64,000 nt of DNA, taken from positions 692,001 through 756,000 of the forward strand of contig NZ_CP085524.1 of assembly GCF_004353525.1 (NCBI RefSeq), written 5' to 3'. Within the stretch, counting starts at the first letter, position 1. The number at the start of each line of letters is the position of its first letter. The translations under genes were made by a program, and so were the position numbers. The DNA comes from Zhaonella formicivorans (GTDB lineage Bacteria; Bacillota; DUOV01; Zhaonellaceae). The notes beneath the pieces are model-generated. The model made no database searches and was not told the origin of the DNA. It saw only the letters and a program-made list of their open reading frames with translations. Positions 33,285-42,716 of this stretch are shown here, piece by piece.

Positions 33285-33719
33285 ATGGAAGATATGCGCG
33301 AAAGGGTTGCTTACCTTCAAGGGCTTGTGGCTGGTTTGGGCGTTGATACCTCCAGCAAGGAAGGAAGGATTTTAAACGAGGTTGTTCAAATCCTAGGAGA
33401 GGTAACAGATAAGCTGGAAGAATTAAAATCTAACCAATCTGAGTTGGAAAGTTACATGGAAACCATCGATGAAGATTTGTACGATTTGGAAGGCGAAGTA
33501 TACGAGGGCGCCGGGACAATGGATGAAGATGACTATGTTGAAGTGGAATGTCCTGAATGCCATGACATTGTGTACTTTGATGCCGATGTACTTGATGATG
33601 AGGACTTGATCGAAGTAACTTGTCCAAATTGCGAAACTGTTGTTTTTACAAACGATGAGGAAGTAGATCTAACTAGAGATAATGGCTTTCATTTGGCCGC
33701 AGAAACAGAGGATATTTAA
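33285..33719 (+). CDS. CD1247-type N-terminal domain protein with acidic zinc-ribbon region
   Basis: A 144-residue protein with an N-terminal helical domain (MRERVAYLQGLVAGLGVD...LEELKSNQSELESYME) of the kind annotated in Clostridia as CD1247 N-terminal domain, then a very acidic segment and two CxxC pairs (CPECHD, CPNCET) about 30 residues apart, probably a zinc ribbon. Function unknown. It commonly sits between efp and spoIIIAA; here the IS has landed between efp and it. Confidence 0.8.
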   Translation: MEDMRERVAYLQGLVAGLGVDTSSKEGRILNEVVQILGEVTDKLEELKSNQSELESYMETIDEDLYDLEGEVYEGAGTMDEDDYVEVECPECHDIVYFDADVLDDEDLIEVTCPNCETVVFTNDEEVDLTRDNGFHLAAETEDI

Positions 33720-33749
33720 AAAAGAAGCTGAAAGTGATACATATTTTAC

Positions 33750-33795
33750 AGCGGTGAAAAGTGCATTAAAATGCGCTCTCACCGCTTTTCTTTGT
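33750..33795 (+). terminator. Terminator before spoIIIAA
   Basis: AGCGGTGA (33750-33757) pairs with TCACCGCT (33779-33786), with an inner GCAT/ATGC stem, followed by TTTCTTT. Confidence 0.85.
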
Positions 33796-33867
33796 AATTT
33801 TATCTCTCCTTTCTTTGCATAAATTTCCCAGCCCGCTAATATCTTAGTAGAGAAAGGGGGGACAACT

Positions 33868-34935
33868 ATGGCTGCTTTTGTTTTTAGTAAGAAAACTGAA
33901 TTAGCTCTTTCTTCAGCCAAAGCCGAATTAGAAAAGTTGAAGGCCGAAATTGTCCCAATTCTTCCGGCTCATTTACGCCGGATATTGGACAACCTCATGC
34001 CCTGGCAAGTGGAGCAAGTAGAAGAAATTCGGCTGCGTGAAGGCAGGCCTTTGCTGCTAAGGCTGGGAAATACGGAAATGCCGCTTAAAGCGGAAGGGAT
34101 TCCTGCCGAAACCCTAGGCGAAGCCTATCACGTTACAAAAGAAGATTTGCAGCGTGCTTTACAACTTCTAAGCCAATCTTCCATTTATGCCCTGGAAGAA
34201 GAAATGCGCAACGGTTACATAACTATACCCGGCGGGCACAGGGTGGGTTTTGTTGGGGAAGCTGTGCTGGAACAAGGCAAAGTCAAAACCCTAAAGAACA
34301 TTTCCAGTTTAAATATTCGTTTAGCCCGGGAAGTTATAGGATGTGCGGACTCGGTTATGCCCTACCTTTATGATCCCAAATCGGGCAAACCATACCATAC
34401 ACTTATTATTTCGCCGCCGCGCTGTGGCAAAACGACTCTTTTACGAGATATTGTCCGGCAATTCAGTGAAGGAATTGCCGGTGCTTTCCACCTGGCTTTT
34501 AATGTGGGATTAGTTGATGAACGATCGGAAATTGCCGGCTGCTATCTGGGTAGGCCGCAAAAAAACGTGGGACCTAGAACCGATGTTTTGGACGGCTGTC
34601 CCAAAGCCCAAGGCATGGTTATGCTGGTCAGGTCCATGTCACCCCAAATTGTGGCAACGGATGAAATCGGGCGGCTGGAGGATGTAGCTGCGCTGGAAGA
34701 AATGCTTAATGCCGGAGTAGCAGTCATAACAACAGTGCATGGTAACAATTTGAATGATTTGGAGCGTCGACCCATTTTGAAAAATCTCATTACCCAGGAT
34801 TTTTTTGAGAGATATGTACTGCTGGGCAGGACCTATGGTGTTGGCACAATTGAAGCTGTGCTGGATGCCAGGACAAAAGAGAATCTACTGGCCAAACCCA
34901 TACCAGGAAACTTAAAGGAGGGTGTTGCTTGTTGA
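33868..34935 (+). CDS. spoIIIAA: Stage III sporulation protein AA
   Basis: Cytoplasmic AAA+/secretion-type ATPase of the mother-cell SpoIIIA-SpoIIQ channel that feeds the engulfed forespore. Walker A is ISPPRCGKTTLLRD. It has the family's EEIRLREGRPL region and YALEEEMRNGYITIPGGHRVGF, and 355 residues. ATG 33868 follows GAAAGGGGGG. It is the first of eight contiguous spoIIIA genes, and overlaps spoIIIAB. Confidence 0.95.
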   Translation: MAAFVFSKKTELALSSAKAELEKLKAEIVPILPAHLRRILDNLMPWQVEQVEEIRLREGRPLLLRLGNTEMPLKAEGIPAETLGEAYHVTKEDLQRALQLLSQSSIYALEEEMRNGYITIPGGHRVGFVGEAVLEQGKVKTLKNISSLNIRLAREVIGCADSVMPYLYDPKSGKPYHTLIISPPRCGKTTLLRDIVRQFSEGIAGAFHLAFNVGLVDERSEIAGCYLGRPQKNVGPRTDVLDGCPKAQGMVMLVRSMSPQIVATDEIGRLEDVAALEEMLNAGVAVITTVHGNNLNDLERRPILKNLITQDFFERYVLLGRTYGVGTIEAVLDARTKENLLAKPIPGNLKEGVAC

Positions 34936-35447
34936 AATTAGCTGGTGCCGCATTGATTGTATTTGCCTGCAGCAGCTTTGGCTTTTATATGGCTAACCGC
35001 TTCAAGTTAAGGTCGCTGCAGCTCAGGGCGCTGCGTTCCCTGCTCAACCTCCTGGAAACAGAAATGATTTACACCTCAACGCCTTTGCCTGTTGCCCTTG
35101 AAAAAATAGCCAGGCACTCAGTGGAACCGTTGGACATGTTGCTTTTAAAAACCAGGGAAGAGCTATTAAAAGGCGATGGCGTTACTGCCGGTGAAGCTTG
35201 GCAAAAAGCGGTTGATGACGTTAAAAAGCTGACCTGCTTGGATGAAGAAGATCTAGGTATTTTGCGAGAATTTGGCGTCGGGTTGGGCGGATCGGAGAAA
35301 AGCGAACAAATTAAAAACCTTGAGCTCACTAAAGAACTCTTGAAGCAGCAGGAATGGAAAGCAGAACAGCGCCGCCAGCAAAACGAGAGAATGTGGCGGA
35401 CCATGGGTTTTTTGGCAGGATTAGCGATTGTGTTAATTATGATTTAA
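34929..35447 (+). CDS. spoIIIAB: Stage III sporulation protein AB
   Basis: GspF-like membrane protein of 172 residues. It has an N-terminal membrane helix (LAGAALIVFACSSFGFYMA), a helical cytoplasmic body (RALRSLLNLLETEMIYTSTPLP) and a C-terminal helix (TMGFLAGLAIVLIMI). The start is one of two adjacent TTG codons at 34929/34932, after AAGGAGGG, overlapping the end of spoIIIAA. Confidence 0.93.
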   Translation: MLKLAGAALIVFACSSFGFYMANRFKLRSLQLRALRSLLNLLETEMIYTSTPLPVALEKIARHSVEPLDMLLLKTREELLKGDGVTAGEAWQKAVDDVKKLTCLDEEDLGILREFGVGLGGSEKSEQIKNLELTKELLKQQEWKAEQRRQQNERMWRTMGFLAGLAIVLIMI

Positions 35448-35517
35448 GGTCAGTGGACATACTTCTGATGCGTGTAGTGTGGGTATAGTATGATGCCAAG
35501 CAAAAGGAGGTCACAAA

Positions 35518-35727
35518 ATGATTGGTTTAGGGGACATCGGTTTGATATTTCAAATAGCGGCAATCGCAATCATAACCACTATTTTTTATACTTTTCTAAA
35601 ACAAGCCGGACGGGAAGAGTACGCCTATCTCTCTGTAGTGGCAGCTTTGGCAATTGTATTGATCCAAGTTATTCCTGTAATTATCAGGTTATTCCAAGAA
35701 GTTAAAGAAGTTTTTCGGATTTACTAA
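35518..35727 (+). CDS. spoIIIAC: Stage III sporulation protein AC
   Basis: A 69-residue protein with two membrane helices (IGLIFQIAAIAIITTIFYTFL and LSVVAALAIVLIQVIPVII), the typical AC size and pattern. An AAAGGAGG site precedes ATG 35518. Part of the SpoIIIA channel base. Confidence 0.93.
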   Translation: MIGLGDIGLIFQIAAIAIITTIFYTFLKQAGREEYAYLSVVAALAIVLIQVIPVIIRLFQEVKEVFRIY

Positions 35728-35787
35728 GGTAAGTTAGTGATACAAAATTTGTTGCTTGTTGCTTTTTAAAGGGAGAGGTTTAAAAAA

Positions 35788-36177
35788 ATGGAGATATTGC
35801 AGCTTTTAGGCTTGGGATTGGTGGCAACCGTAATCATTGTTTTTCTCAAACAGTACAATTCGGGTACCAGTGCAATTCTAATCAGTGCCGTGGTCGGGCT
35901 CTTTATCTTTATAGCCATGCTTGACCAAATTGGTTATGTGATTCTCGTTATACAAGAGCTGGCCCAAAGGGCAAATGTCAATCAGTTCTACTTAGGCATT
36001 ATGTTAAAAATCATTGGTATTGCCTACATTGCTGAGTTTGGAGCTCAAGTATGCAAAGACGCCGGTGAGAGTTCGATTGCCGGAAGAATAGAATTTGCGG
36101 CAAAAGTGATAGTCATGGTTTTGGCCATGCCAATTATTGCAGCGGTTTTGGAAACTATAATCAGGCTTCTTCCTTGA
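35788..36177 (+). CDS. spoIIIAD: Stage III sporulation protein AD
   Basis: A 129-residue polytopic membrane protein related to AC. It shows FLKQYNSGTSAILISAVVGLFIFIAMLDQIGYV and IGIAYIAEFGAQVCKDAGES, the conserved AD loop. ATG 35788 follows GGGAGAGG. It is required for channel assembly in Bacillus. Confidence 0.93.
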   Translation: MEILQLLGLGLVATVIIVFLKQYNSGTSAILISAVVGLFIFIAMLDQIGYVILVIQELAQRANVNQFYLGIMLKIIGIAYIAEFGAQVCKDAGESSIAGRIEFAAKVIVMVLAMPIIAAVLETIIRLLP

Positions 36178-36186
36178 GGTGAACTG

Positions 36187-37350
36187 ATGTTTAAAAAAGT
36201 GCTTTATATTATTCTTCTCCTGATTCTCTGTTGTTTGGGGTATCCCGGGATGGTCCGGGCTGCGGATGAAGAATTAAATCTACCCCAAGCCCAGCTGGAT
36301 AACCTTGATTTATCAGTTCTTGAAACATATCTTGCCCAGGTTGACCGGGATGTGGGCGAGTATTTGCCAAACATGGACTTAGAAAACCTGGTCGACAATT
36401 TCCGCCAGGGAAATTTGCAGCTTAGCCTGGCAGGCTTTTTTTCTGGATTGCTGAAGTTCTTACTGCGGGAGATACTTGCAAATTCAAGTCTGCTGGGCAT
36501 CTTAATAATTTTGGCAGTTCTGTATGCTGTTCTGGAAAATATCCATGCAGCTTTTTCCACCAGCTCAATAGGCCAAATTACCTTCTGGGTTTGTGGTCTG
36601 GCGCTCTTGACAATTGCTTTGGGCAGCTTCACTTTGACCGTAGGTATAGCCAGGGAAACTATAGATAAAATGGTGAACTTCTTCAATTCACTGTTACCGG
36701 TATTAGTCACTATGATTGTTTCCATCGGGCATGTCACCAGCGCGGCTTTGCTTAGCCCACTTACAGTGGCATCGACTGCTTTTTTTAGTAATCTAATCAA
36801 TCAAGTTGTAATTCCTTTGATATTTATTAGTACAGTTTTATACCTCCTTGATCATATCAGTGACAGGTTTAAAGTTTCATATTTAGCCAAGTTGTGTAAG
36901 GATGTAGCCCTGGGCATTATCGGCTTATCCTTGACTATATACATTGGTGTTTTAAGCCTTCAGGGGATGGCGGGTGAAGTAACCGATGGGGTAACAATGG
37001 AAACTGCCAAATTTGCCACAGGCTCTTTTATCCCAATTGTAGGGAAACTGCTTTCCGATGCATTGGAAGTGGTGGTCGGTACTTCTCTCTTAATCAAAAG
37101 TGGTGTATCAATTTTAGGAATACTGCTCATCACGTTAATTTGCGTTTTTCCCATGTTAAAAATTTTATCGGTAGTAATAATTTATCGTACAGCTGCAGCT
37201 TTTGTTCAGCCATTTGGAGCTAAACAGATTGCTGAGGCGCTGCACACTATCGCTAATTGTTTGCTTTTGGTATTTGGCGCAGTGGCTTCAACGGGGGTAA
37301 TGCTTTTTATTGCACTAAGTATTTTAGTTAAGGTAGGGCGCCCTTTTTAG
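36187..37350 (+). CDS. spoIIIAE: Stage III sporulation protein AE
   Basis: A 387-residue polytopic membrane protein with a signal-like N-terminus (VLYIILLLILCCLGYPGMVRA), an extracytoplasmic helical segment, and about seven membrane helices toward the C-terminus. It is the largest membrane component of the SpoIIIA channel. It starts nine bases after spoIIIAD and ends in TAG. Confidence 0.93.
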   Translation: MFKKVLYIILLLILCCLGYPGMVRAADEELNLPQAQLDNLDLSVLETYLAQVDRDVGEYLPNMDLENLVDNFRQGNLQLSLAGFFSGLLKFLLREILANSSLLGILIILAVLYAVLENIHAAFSTSSIGQITFWVCGLALLTIALGSFTLTVGIARETIDKMVNFFNSLLPVLVTMIVSIGHVTSAALLSPLTVASTAFFSNLINQVVIPLIFISTVLYLLDHISDRFKVSYLAKLCKDVALGIIGLSLTIYIGVLSLQGMAGEVTDGVTMETAKFATGSFIPIVGKLLSDALEVVVGTSLLIKSGVSILGILLITLICVFPMLKILSVVIIYRTAAAFVQPFGAKQIAEALHTIANCLLLVFGAVASTGVMLFIALSILVKVGRPF

Positions 37351-37384
37351 AATGGACCTGTCAACGGTAAAAAGGTGGTGCGGG

Positions 37385-37996
37385 ATGGATCAGGTTAAAG
37401 AAATAGCCCGGAATGTAGTTTTAGTAGTTTTTTTGGCGGGTGTTTTGGAGATGCTCTTGCCTCCCAAGTCAGGCATGGGGAAATACATTCAATTGATCAT
37501 GGGGCTTTTTGTTATTGTGTCTATTTTGACACCGGTTATGTCATTGCTACACCAGGAATTGGCTTTAGATGCGTTGGCAGTTAACGGTAATACTGGGTTA
37601 TCTGAACAACAGAGTATTTTTCAAAAAGGGCTAGAGATGAAAGCCCAAAATGAAGATTGGGCTAGGAACTCGGCTCTCAATAAGATGAACAAGCAAGTTG
37701 CAGCACTCGCCCGCTTAGTACCCGGAGTGGAGGAGGCGCACGCGGAGATACTGGTAGAAGAGGATTTTATACGGACAGGGGAAATAAAGCTGGTTAAAGT
37801 ATTTACTACTTTAAGGCAACATAGTGATAAGAGCGCCGCAGGCGTTGTAAAACCTGTGAAAGTAGAACTTACCGAGGGTAATGAAGAGTTAACCGTTGTC
37901 TATGGGCCTGAAGAGATAAAATCCAGGGTGAAAGAAACCATAATGAACTTCTATGGTCTGCGGGCGGAGCAAATAGAAGTCTTTATAAAACAATGA
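37385..37996 (+). CDS. spoIIIAF: Stage III sporulation protein AF
   Basis: A 203-residue membrane protein with two N-terminal helices (NVVLVVFLAGVLEMLLP; LIMGLFVIVSILTPVMSLL) and a soluble ring-building-motif domain. ATG 37385 is chosen because AAGGTGG precedes it and the conserved MDQVKEIARNVVLVV begins there; ATG 37352, just after the AE stop, has no RBS. Confidence 0.9.
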   Translation: MDQVKEIARNVVLVVFLAGVLEMLLPPKSGMGKYIQLIMGLFVIVSILTPVMSLLHQELALDALAVNGNTGLSEQQSIFQKGLEMKAQNEDWARNSALNKMNKQVAALARLVPGVEEAHAEILVEEDFIRTGEIKLVKVFTTLRQHSDKSAAGVVKPVKVELTEGNEELTVVYGPEEIKSRVKETIMNFYGLRAEQIEVFIKQ

Positions 37997-38008
37997 TTAG
38001 GGGGGTTA

Positions 38009-38593
38009 ATGAAAATGTCTGCAATAAAGTTTCAAGCCAAGGATGCTAAATTTTTACCGGCTGTACTGGTGGTGCTGGTGCTTGGCATCGCATTGCTAGG
38101 TCCTTGGCGCGATCCCGAGCAAATTAGTCAGGCGCCCGATGTTCCAAAACAAGTCACAACTGAAGCAGCTAAGCAAGAACAGGCAAGTTTAATCAGTCTG
38201 GAGAGCCACCTGGAAGAACGTTTGGAACGGAGTCTGAGCCAAATCAAGGGTGTGGGGGAGGTTGAAGTCACGGTTCTCTTAGAAACAGGGCCGAAATATG
38301 AATACGCAGTTAATGTGTCAACTAATAAGAAAACAGTTGATGAAAAAGATCAGAACGGTGGTACCAGGATCACCACGGAAACGACGGAGGACGGGCAGTT
38401 AGTGGTGGTTAGGGCCGCCCAAACAGGGGGAGAAACTCCGGTAATAGCTCGGGAATACAAACCGGAGATTAAAGGAGTGCTGGTTGTGGCAGAAGGAGCA
38501 GAGGACCCGAAAGTAAAAGCCAAATTGCTAAGTGCTGTTCAAACTGTTCTCGATTTGGAAATCCATAAAGTGGACATTCAATCCAAAAAATAA
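38009..38593 (+). CDS. spoIIIAG: Stage III sporulation protein AG
   Basis: A 194-residue bitopic protein: one membrane helix (PAVLVVLVLGIALLG) and a ring-building-motif domain (LERSLSQIKGVGEVEVTVLLETG) that in Bacillus forms the large AG ring in the intermembrane space. G-rich RBS AGGGGGG before ATG 38009. Confidence 0.93.
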   Translation: MKMSAIKFQAKDAKFLPAVLVVLVLGIALLGPWRDPEQISQAPDVPKQVTTEAAKQEQASLISLESHLEERLERSLSQIKGVGEVEVTVLLETGPKYEYAVNVSTNKKTVDEKDQNGGTRITTETTEDGQLVVVRAAQTGGETPVIAREYKPEIKGVLVVAEGAEDPKVKAKLLSAVQTVLDLEIHKVDIQSKK

Positions 38594-38604
38594 GGGGTGA
38601 AAGC

Positions 38605-39195
38605 ATGACATTTGTTACGAATAAACGTACCATAGGCGGGATTCTGCTGGTATTAGCCGCTATCTTCGTTTACCTGGGGTATTCGGAGGGACATCAAGGT
38701 GTCAAGGAGCAAAGAGCATCCATGCTGCCTGGCGAGGAAGCATACCTGGTTGATTCGGTTACCGTATCCCCCGAGGAGTCTTCACAAATTAATGTCGAGC
38801 AAAGTTCAGTCCCAAAATTAGACGACCGGCTGGATGATTTAACGGGAGAGGAATTTTTTGTGGAATATCGTTTGGAACGGGACAGAACCAGGAGCCGCCA
38901 GATAGAGCTTCTACAAAGTATTGTTGATAACCCTAATTCAGCTCAAACGCAGCGTCAGGAGGCACAGAAAAAAATCCTGACCATAACTACCACTTTGGAA
39001 CAGGAAATAAAGTTGGAGAACCTGATTAAGGCAAAAGGATACCAAGAGGCAGTTTTATTTATTCAGCCCACCTCGGTGATTGTAATTGTACAAGCAAGCA
39101 ATTTCGGACCCAACGATGCAACCAAAATTGCGGATCTCGTTTCGAAGACAACTGGCCATGACATGGAACAAATCACAGTGATCCCAAAGGTCTAG
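38605..39195 (+). CDS. spoIIIAH: Stage III sporulation protein AH
   Basis: A 196-residue bitopic protein: a membrane helix (TIGGILLVLAAIFVYLGY), a charged linker and a YscJ/FliF-like ring domain that meets SpoIIQ from the forespore. It is the last gene of the operon; the TAG stop lies inside the terminator stem. Confidence 0.93.
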   Translation: MTFVTNKRTIGGILLVLAAIFVYLGYSEGHQGVKEQRASMLPGEEAYLVDSVTVSPEESSQINVEQSSVPKLDDRLDDLTGEEFFVEYRLERDRTRSRQIELLQSIVDNPNSAQTQRQEAQKKILTITTTLEQEIKLENLIKAKGYQEAVLFIQPTSVIVIVQASNFGPNDATKIADLVSKTTGHDMEQITVIPKV

Positions 39196-39220
39196 GCTAT
39201 CCTAGGCCCTTTTTATTTTA
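39189..39220 (+). terminator. Terminator of the spoIIIA operon
   Basis: GGTCTAGG-CTAT-CCTAGGCC, an eight-pair stem with one G-U pair, followed by CTTTTTATTTT. The stem overlaps the spoIIIAH stop codon. Confidence 0.88.
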
Positions 39221-39279
39221 TAAATTAATTTTTTGTACTACAGAAAATTTAATTATTATGTATACTTGCTGTAAAAATC

Positions 39280-39309
39280 TTGCTATACCTAGGAATAATT
39301 TAATATAAT
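39280..39309 (+). promoter_or_regulatory. Sigma-A-type promoter of the carboxylase genes
   Basis: TTGCTA (39280-39285), 18-base spacer, TATAAT (39304-39309). The leader that follows contains a short hairpin GGTCTT...AAGACC (39325-39356) before the start at 39375. Confidence 0.65.
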
Positions 39310-39374
39310 AGACTGGATCATGCGGGTCTTGATGAGCAGTTAGCGTACATAAGACCTTGTTAAAGGGGGAACGA

Positions 39375-41279
39375 ATGATGCACCAAGTAAAGATAACCGA
39401 CACAACTTTAAGGGATGCCCACCAGAGCCTATGGGCTACCAGAATGCATACAGAAGATATGATCCCCATTGCTGAAAGACTCGATAATGCTGGTTACCAT
39501 TCGTTGGAGGTTTGGGGTGGGGCAACCTTTGACGTCTGTCTGCGTTATTTAGGAGAAGATCCCTGGGAAAGACTTCGCATTTTAAAACGGTATATCAAAA
39601 AAACACCGTTGCAAATGTTGTTAAGAGGTCAATCCATTGTCGGTTATCAACATTACCCTGATGATGTGGTAGATGCATTTATTACCAGGGCAGTCGCCAA
39701 CGGTATTGACATAATCCGGATTTTTGATGCCTTAAATGACTTGAGGAACATGGAAGTTCCCATCAAAATCGCAAAAAGGGAAGGAGCCCACGTGCAGGGT
39801 TCTGTGGTTTATACTATCAGCCCGGTACATACTATGGAGCATTACCTGGATACTGCAATTGAGCTTGAGAATATGGGCGTTGACTCCATCTGTATCAAGG
39901 ATATGGCGGGGTTACTTGCGCCCTTTAAGGCCTATGAATTGGTAAAGCTTTTCAAGGAAAATTTGCATGTACCTATTCAACTGCACAGTCATTACATTGG
40001 GGGTTTGGCGGTAGGCGCATATTTGAAGGCCGCTGAAGCCGGGGTGGACATTATTGACACTGCTTCCGTACCGCTGGCCTTTGGCGCGTCGCAGCCACCG
40101 GTAGAAACATTGGTTAGGGCTTTGGCTGAAACTCCTTATGATACAGGACTGGACATTCACGAGTTGTTTGAGATTGCCAAGTATTTTGAGGAACTTAGAA
40201 AGCGCTTGGGCTACGAACGGGGCGTAACCCGGATTACTGACATGTGGGTATTCCAGCATCAGGTCCCGGGAGGTATGATTTCCAATTTGGTAAGTCAGTT
40301 GAAAGAGCAGAAAGCGGCTCACCGGATCGAAGAAGTATTGGCTGAAATACCCCGGGTCAGGGAAGATTTAGGTTTTCCTCCCCTTGTAACACCTACCAGT
40401 CAAATTGTAGGTACGCAAGCGGTGTTAAACGTACTGGTTGGAGAGAGGTACAAGTTAGTTCCCGGAGAGGTTAAGGCCTATGTTCGAGGCCTTTACGGCA
40501 GACCGCCGGCCCCGATCAATGAGGAAGTACGTAAGAAAATCATTGGCGATGAGGAGCCCATCAAGTGCCGGCCCGCAGATTTACTGGAGCCGAGAATGGA
40601 AAAAGCGCGGGAAGAAATAGCTGCATTGACTGATCATATTGATGATGTAATTTCCTATGCCCTGTTCCCGCAGGTGGCCCAGAAATTCTTTGAAGACAGG
40701 AAGAAAGGGATTATTCGGCGGGAACCCCATATTGAAGAAAAGAGAGCAGCCGAAAAGGCGCGGCAGGAAGACATTAAGGATATCGAAAGTAGGAAAGGAG
40801 CCAGGAAAATGGATTTGAAAGAAATTAAAGAACTAATCAAAGCCTTGGATTCCTCAGATATAGCGGAATTAGATTTGGAGTCAGACGGGGTGAAATTAAA
40901 AATTAAACGGGGAAATGTGACAGCGCCAACCGAGAACGGATTTTCCAATGTGACAGTTTCCAATTCGACGCCCGAAGTTAAACAGGAGCCTGCGGAAAAG
41001 AAGGAGGCGGTGCAAGGACCAGCAGTGGTCGGAGGGAAACTTTATGCGGTCAAAGCTCCCATGGTAGGTACTTTTTACCGTTCGCCTGCGCCCGATGCTC
41101 CGCCTTTTGTAGAAGTAGGTGACAGAGTAAAGGGCGGTCAAACATTATGTATTATCGAAGCTATGAAGTTGATGAATGAAATCGAAGCGGAAGTAAGCGG
41201 GAAGATCGTCAAAATCCTGGTGGAAAACGCCCAACCGGTTGAATACGGGCAAGAATTGTTTTTGATCGAAGAGGAGTAG
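39375..41279 (+). CDS. Pyruvate carboxylase carboxyltransferase fused to AccB-type biotin carrier
   Basis: A 634-residue fusion. Residues 1-455 are the PycB/OadA carboxyltransferase TIM barrel plus the conserved C-terminal part ([18 protein letters not shown], metal-binding [16 protein letters not shown]). From M479 a full AccB begins ([20 protein letters not shown]), with a flexible linker and a biotinyl domain whose target Lys is in [11 protein letters not shown] near residue 598. Inside the gene, AAAGGAG (40794-40800) and an in-frame ATG (40809) keep the start signals of a separate 156-residue AccB. With accC it should carboxylate pyruvate to oxaloacetate and may also supply carrier for acetyl-CoA carboxylase. 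Confidence 0.9.
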   Translation: MMHQVKITDTTLRDAHQSLWATRMHTEDMIPIAERLDNAGYHSLEVWGGATFDVCLRYLGEDPWERLRILKRYIKKTPLQMLLRGQSIVGYQHYPDDVVDAFITRAVANGIDIIRIFDALNDLRNMEVPIKIAKREGAHVQGSVVYTISPVHTMEHYLDTAIELENMGVDSICIKDMAGLLAPFKAYELVKLFKENLHVPIQLHSHYIGGLAVGAYLKAAEAGVDIIDTASVPLAFGASQPPVETLVRALAETPYDTGLDIHELFEIAKYFEELRKRLGYERGVTRITDMWVFQHQVPGGMISNLVSQLKEQKAAHRIEEVLAEIPRVREDLGFPPLVTPTSQIVGTQAVLNVLVGERYKLVPGEVKAYVRGLYGRPPAPINEEVRKKIIGDEEPIKCRPADLLEPRMEKAREEIAALTDHIDDVISYALFPQVAQKFFEDRKKGIIRREPHIEEKRAAEKARQEDIKDIESRKGARKMDLKEIKELIKALDSSDIAELDLESDGVKLKIKRGNVTAPTENGFSNVTVSNSTPEVKQEPAEKKEAVQGPAVVGGKLYAVKAPMVGTFYRSPAPDAPPFVEVGDRVKGGQTLCIIEAMKLMNEIEAEVSGKIVKILVENAQPVEYGQELFLIEEE

Positions 41280-41284
41280 GCGTG

Positions 41285-42625
41285 ATGTTTAAAAAAGTGC
41301 TAGTTGCAAATCGAGGAGAAATTGCGCTGCGAGTCATCAGGGCTTGCCAGGAAATGGACATAAAAACAGTAGCCATATACTCCGAAGCTGATAAAAACAG
41401 TGCCCATGTCCAATTGGCTGATGAAGCAATTTGTATTGGTCCTGCGCAGTCTAACCGCAGTTACCTGAATATACCAAGCGTGATTAGCGCTGCCCAAGTA
41501 ACCGGTGCAGACGCTATTCACCCTGGCTACGGCTTTCTTGCGGAAAACGCTAATTTCGCGGAAATGTGTGCTACTTCCAATATCACTTTTATTGGTCCAC
41601 CTCCAATGGCTATGGAAACCATGGGTTCCAAGGCTAAAGCACGGGAAACCATGATTAAAGCCGGGGTTCCGGTAGTACCTGGTTCAGAAGGAATAGTTAC
41701 CAGTGAAGATGAAGCCTTGCAAATAGCCGCTCAAATTGGCTATCCGGTGATGGTGAAGGCGTCTGCGGGCGGTGGTGGCAGGGGGATGAGAACAGCCCAG
41801 GACGAGGCCGGTCTTAAACAAGCCCTGCAGATGGCCCAAAGAGAAGCAGAGGCAGCTTTTGGCGACTCACAAGTTTATCTAGAAAAATTCATCGAAGAGC
41901 CAAGACATATAGAAATTCAAATACTGGCTGATCGCTATGGCAATACAGTCTACTTGGGAGAAAGGGATTGCTCTGTGCAGCGGCGCCACCAAAAAATCTT
42001 GGAGGAGGCCCCTTCCCTGGCTGTAACACCGGAGCTAAGGCGGAAAATGGGGGAAGTGGCGGTACGGGCCGCTCAGGCTGTAAAATACCACAGTGCCGGT
42101 ACCATTGAGTTCCTGCTGGACAAATACGGCAACTTTTACTTTATGGAAATGAATACCCGGATTCAGGTAGAACATCCTGTTACGGAAATGATTACCGGTA
42201 TTGATTTGGTTAAGGAACAGATTCGCATTGCTTTTGGTGAAGAACTGGGCTATCGTCAGCAGGATATCAAATTTAACGGTTGGGCCATGGAATGCAGAAT
42301 TAATGCTGAAGATCCCGACCACGATTTTAGGCCTTCTCCCGGTACAATCAGCGCTTTACATATTCCCGGCGGCTTTGGAGTAAGGGTGGACAGTGCAGTC
42401 TACCAGGGATATCAAATACCACCTTATTATGATTCCATGATTGGTAAGCTTATTGTATGGGCACCGGACCGGGAACAAGCCATTAAAAAAATGCGCCGTG
42501 CCTTGAAAGAATTTAAAATAGAAGGCGTCAAGACAACAATACCTTTTCATTTAAAAGTGCTGGATAACCCTTACTTCCAAAAAGGGGAGGTTTTCACTAA
42601 TTTCATCCAGACCAGGATGTTCTAA
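41285..42625 (+). CDS. accC: Biotin carboxylase (AccC / PycA)
   Basis: ATP-grasp enzyme that carboxylates biotin on the carrier protein using bicarbonate. N-terminal [22 protein letters not shown] loop [12 protein letters not shown] and catalytic [15 protein letters not shown] are intact. The 446-residue length equals AccC/PycA. ATG 41285 follows GAGGAGTAGG, five bases after the fused carboxyltransferase/carrier gene, so the two are one operon. No accA or accD lies nearby. Confidence 0.94.
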   Translation: MFKKVLVANRGEIALRVIRACQEMDIKTVAIYSEADKNSAHVQLADEAICIGPAQSNRSYLNIPSVISAAQVTGADAIHPGYGFLAENANFAEMCATSNITFIGPPPMAMETMGSKAKARETMIKAGVPVVPGSEGIVTSEDEALQIAAQIGYPVMVKASAGGGGRGMRTAQDEAGLKQALQMAQREAEAAFGDSQVYLEKFIEEPRHIEIQILADRYGNTVYLGERDCSVQRRHQKILEEAPSLAVTPELRRKMGEVAVRAAQAVKYHSAGTIEFLLDKYGNFYFMEMNTRIQVEHPVTEMITGIDLVKEQIRIAFGEELGYRQQDIKFNGWAMECRINAEDPDHDFRPSPGTISALHIPGGFGVRVDSAVYQGYQIPPYYDSMIGKLIVWAPDREQAIKKMRRALKEFKIEGVKTTIPFHLKVLDNPYFQKGEVFTNFIQTRMF

Positions 42626-42632
42626 GCCAACG

Positions 42633-42661
42633 TTGTTTAAAAAAACAGCTTTTGGTATAAT
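42633..42661 (+). promoter_or_regulatory. Promoter of the asp23 operon
   Basis: TTGTTT (42633-42638), 17-base spacer, TATAAT (42656-42661). The expected first transcribed base (about 42668) is the first base of the hairpin that follows. Confidence 0.65.
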
Positions 42662-42667
42662 ATACTA

Positions 42668-42700
42668 GGTAGTTTACTTTTAAACTACCCTTATTTTTTT
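42668..42700 (+). terminator. accC terminator that is also the 5' end hairpin of the asp23 mRNA
   Basis: GGTAGTTTA-CTTT-TAAACTACC, nine perfect pairs, followed by CTTATTTTTTT. It ends accC transcripts; from the promoter at 42633-42661 it would be the very start of the RNA. Confidence 0.85.
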
Positions 42701-42716
42701 GTGGGGAGGAGATGCA

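Noticed and set aside
36204-36800. 198-codon minus-strand ORF opposite spoIIIAE
   Set aside because: Antisense shadow of a membrane protein gene.
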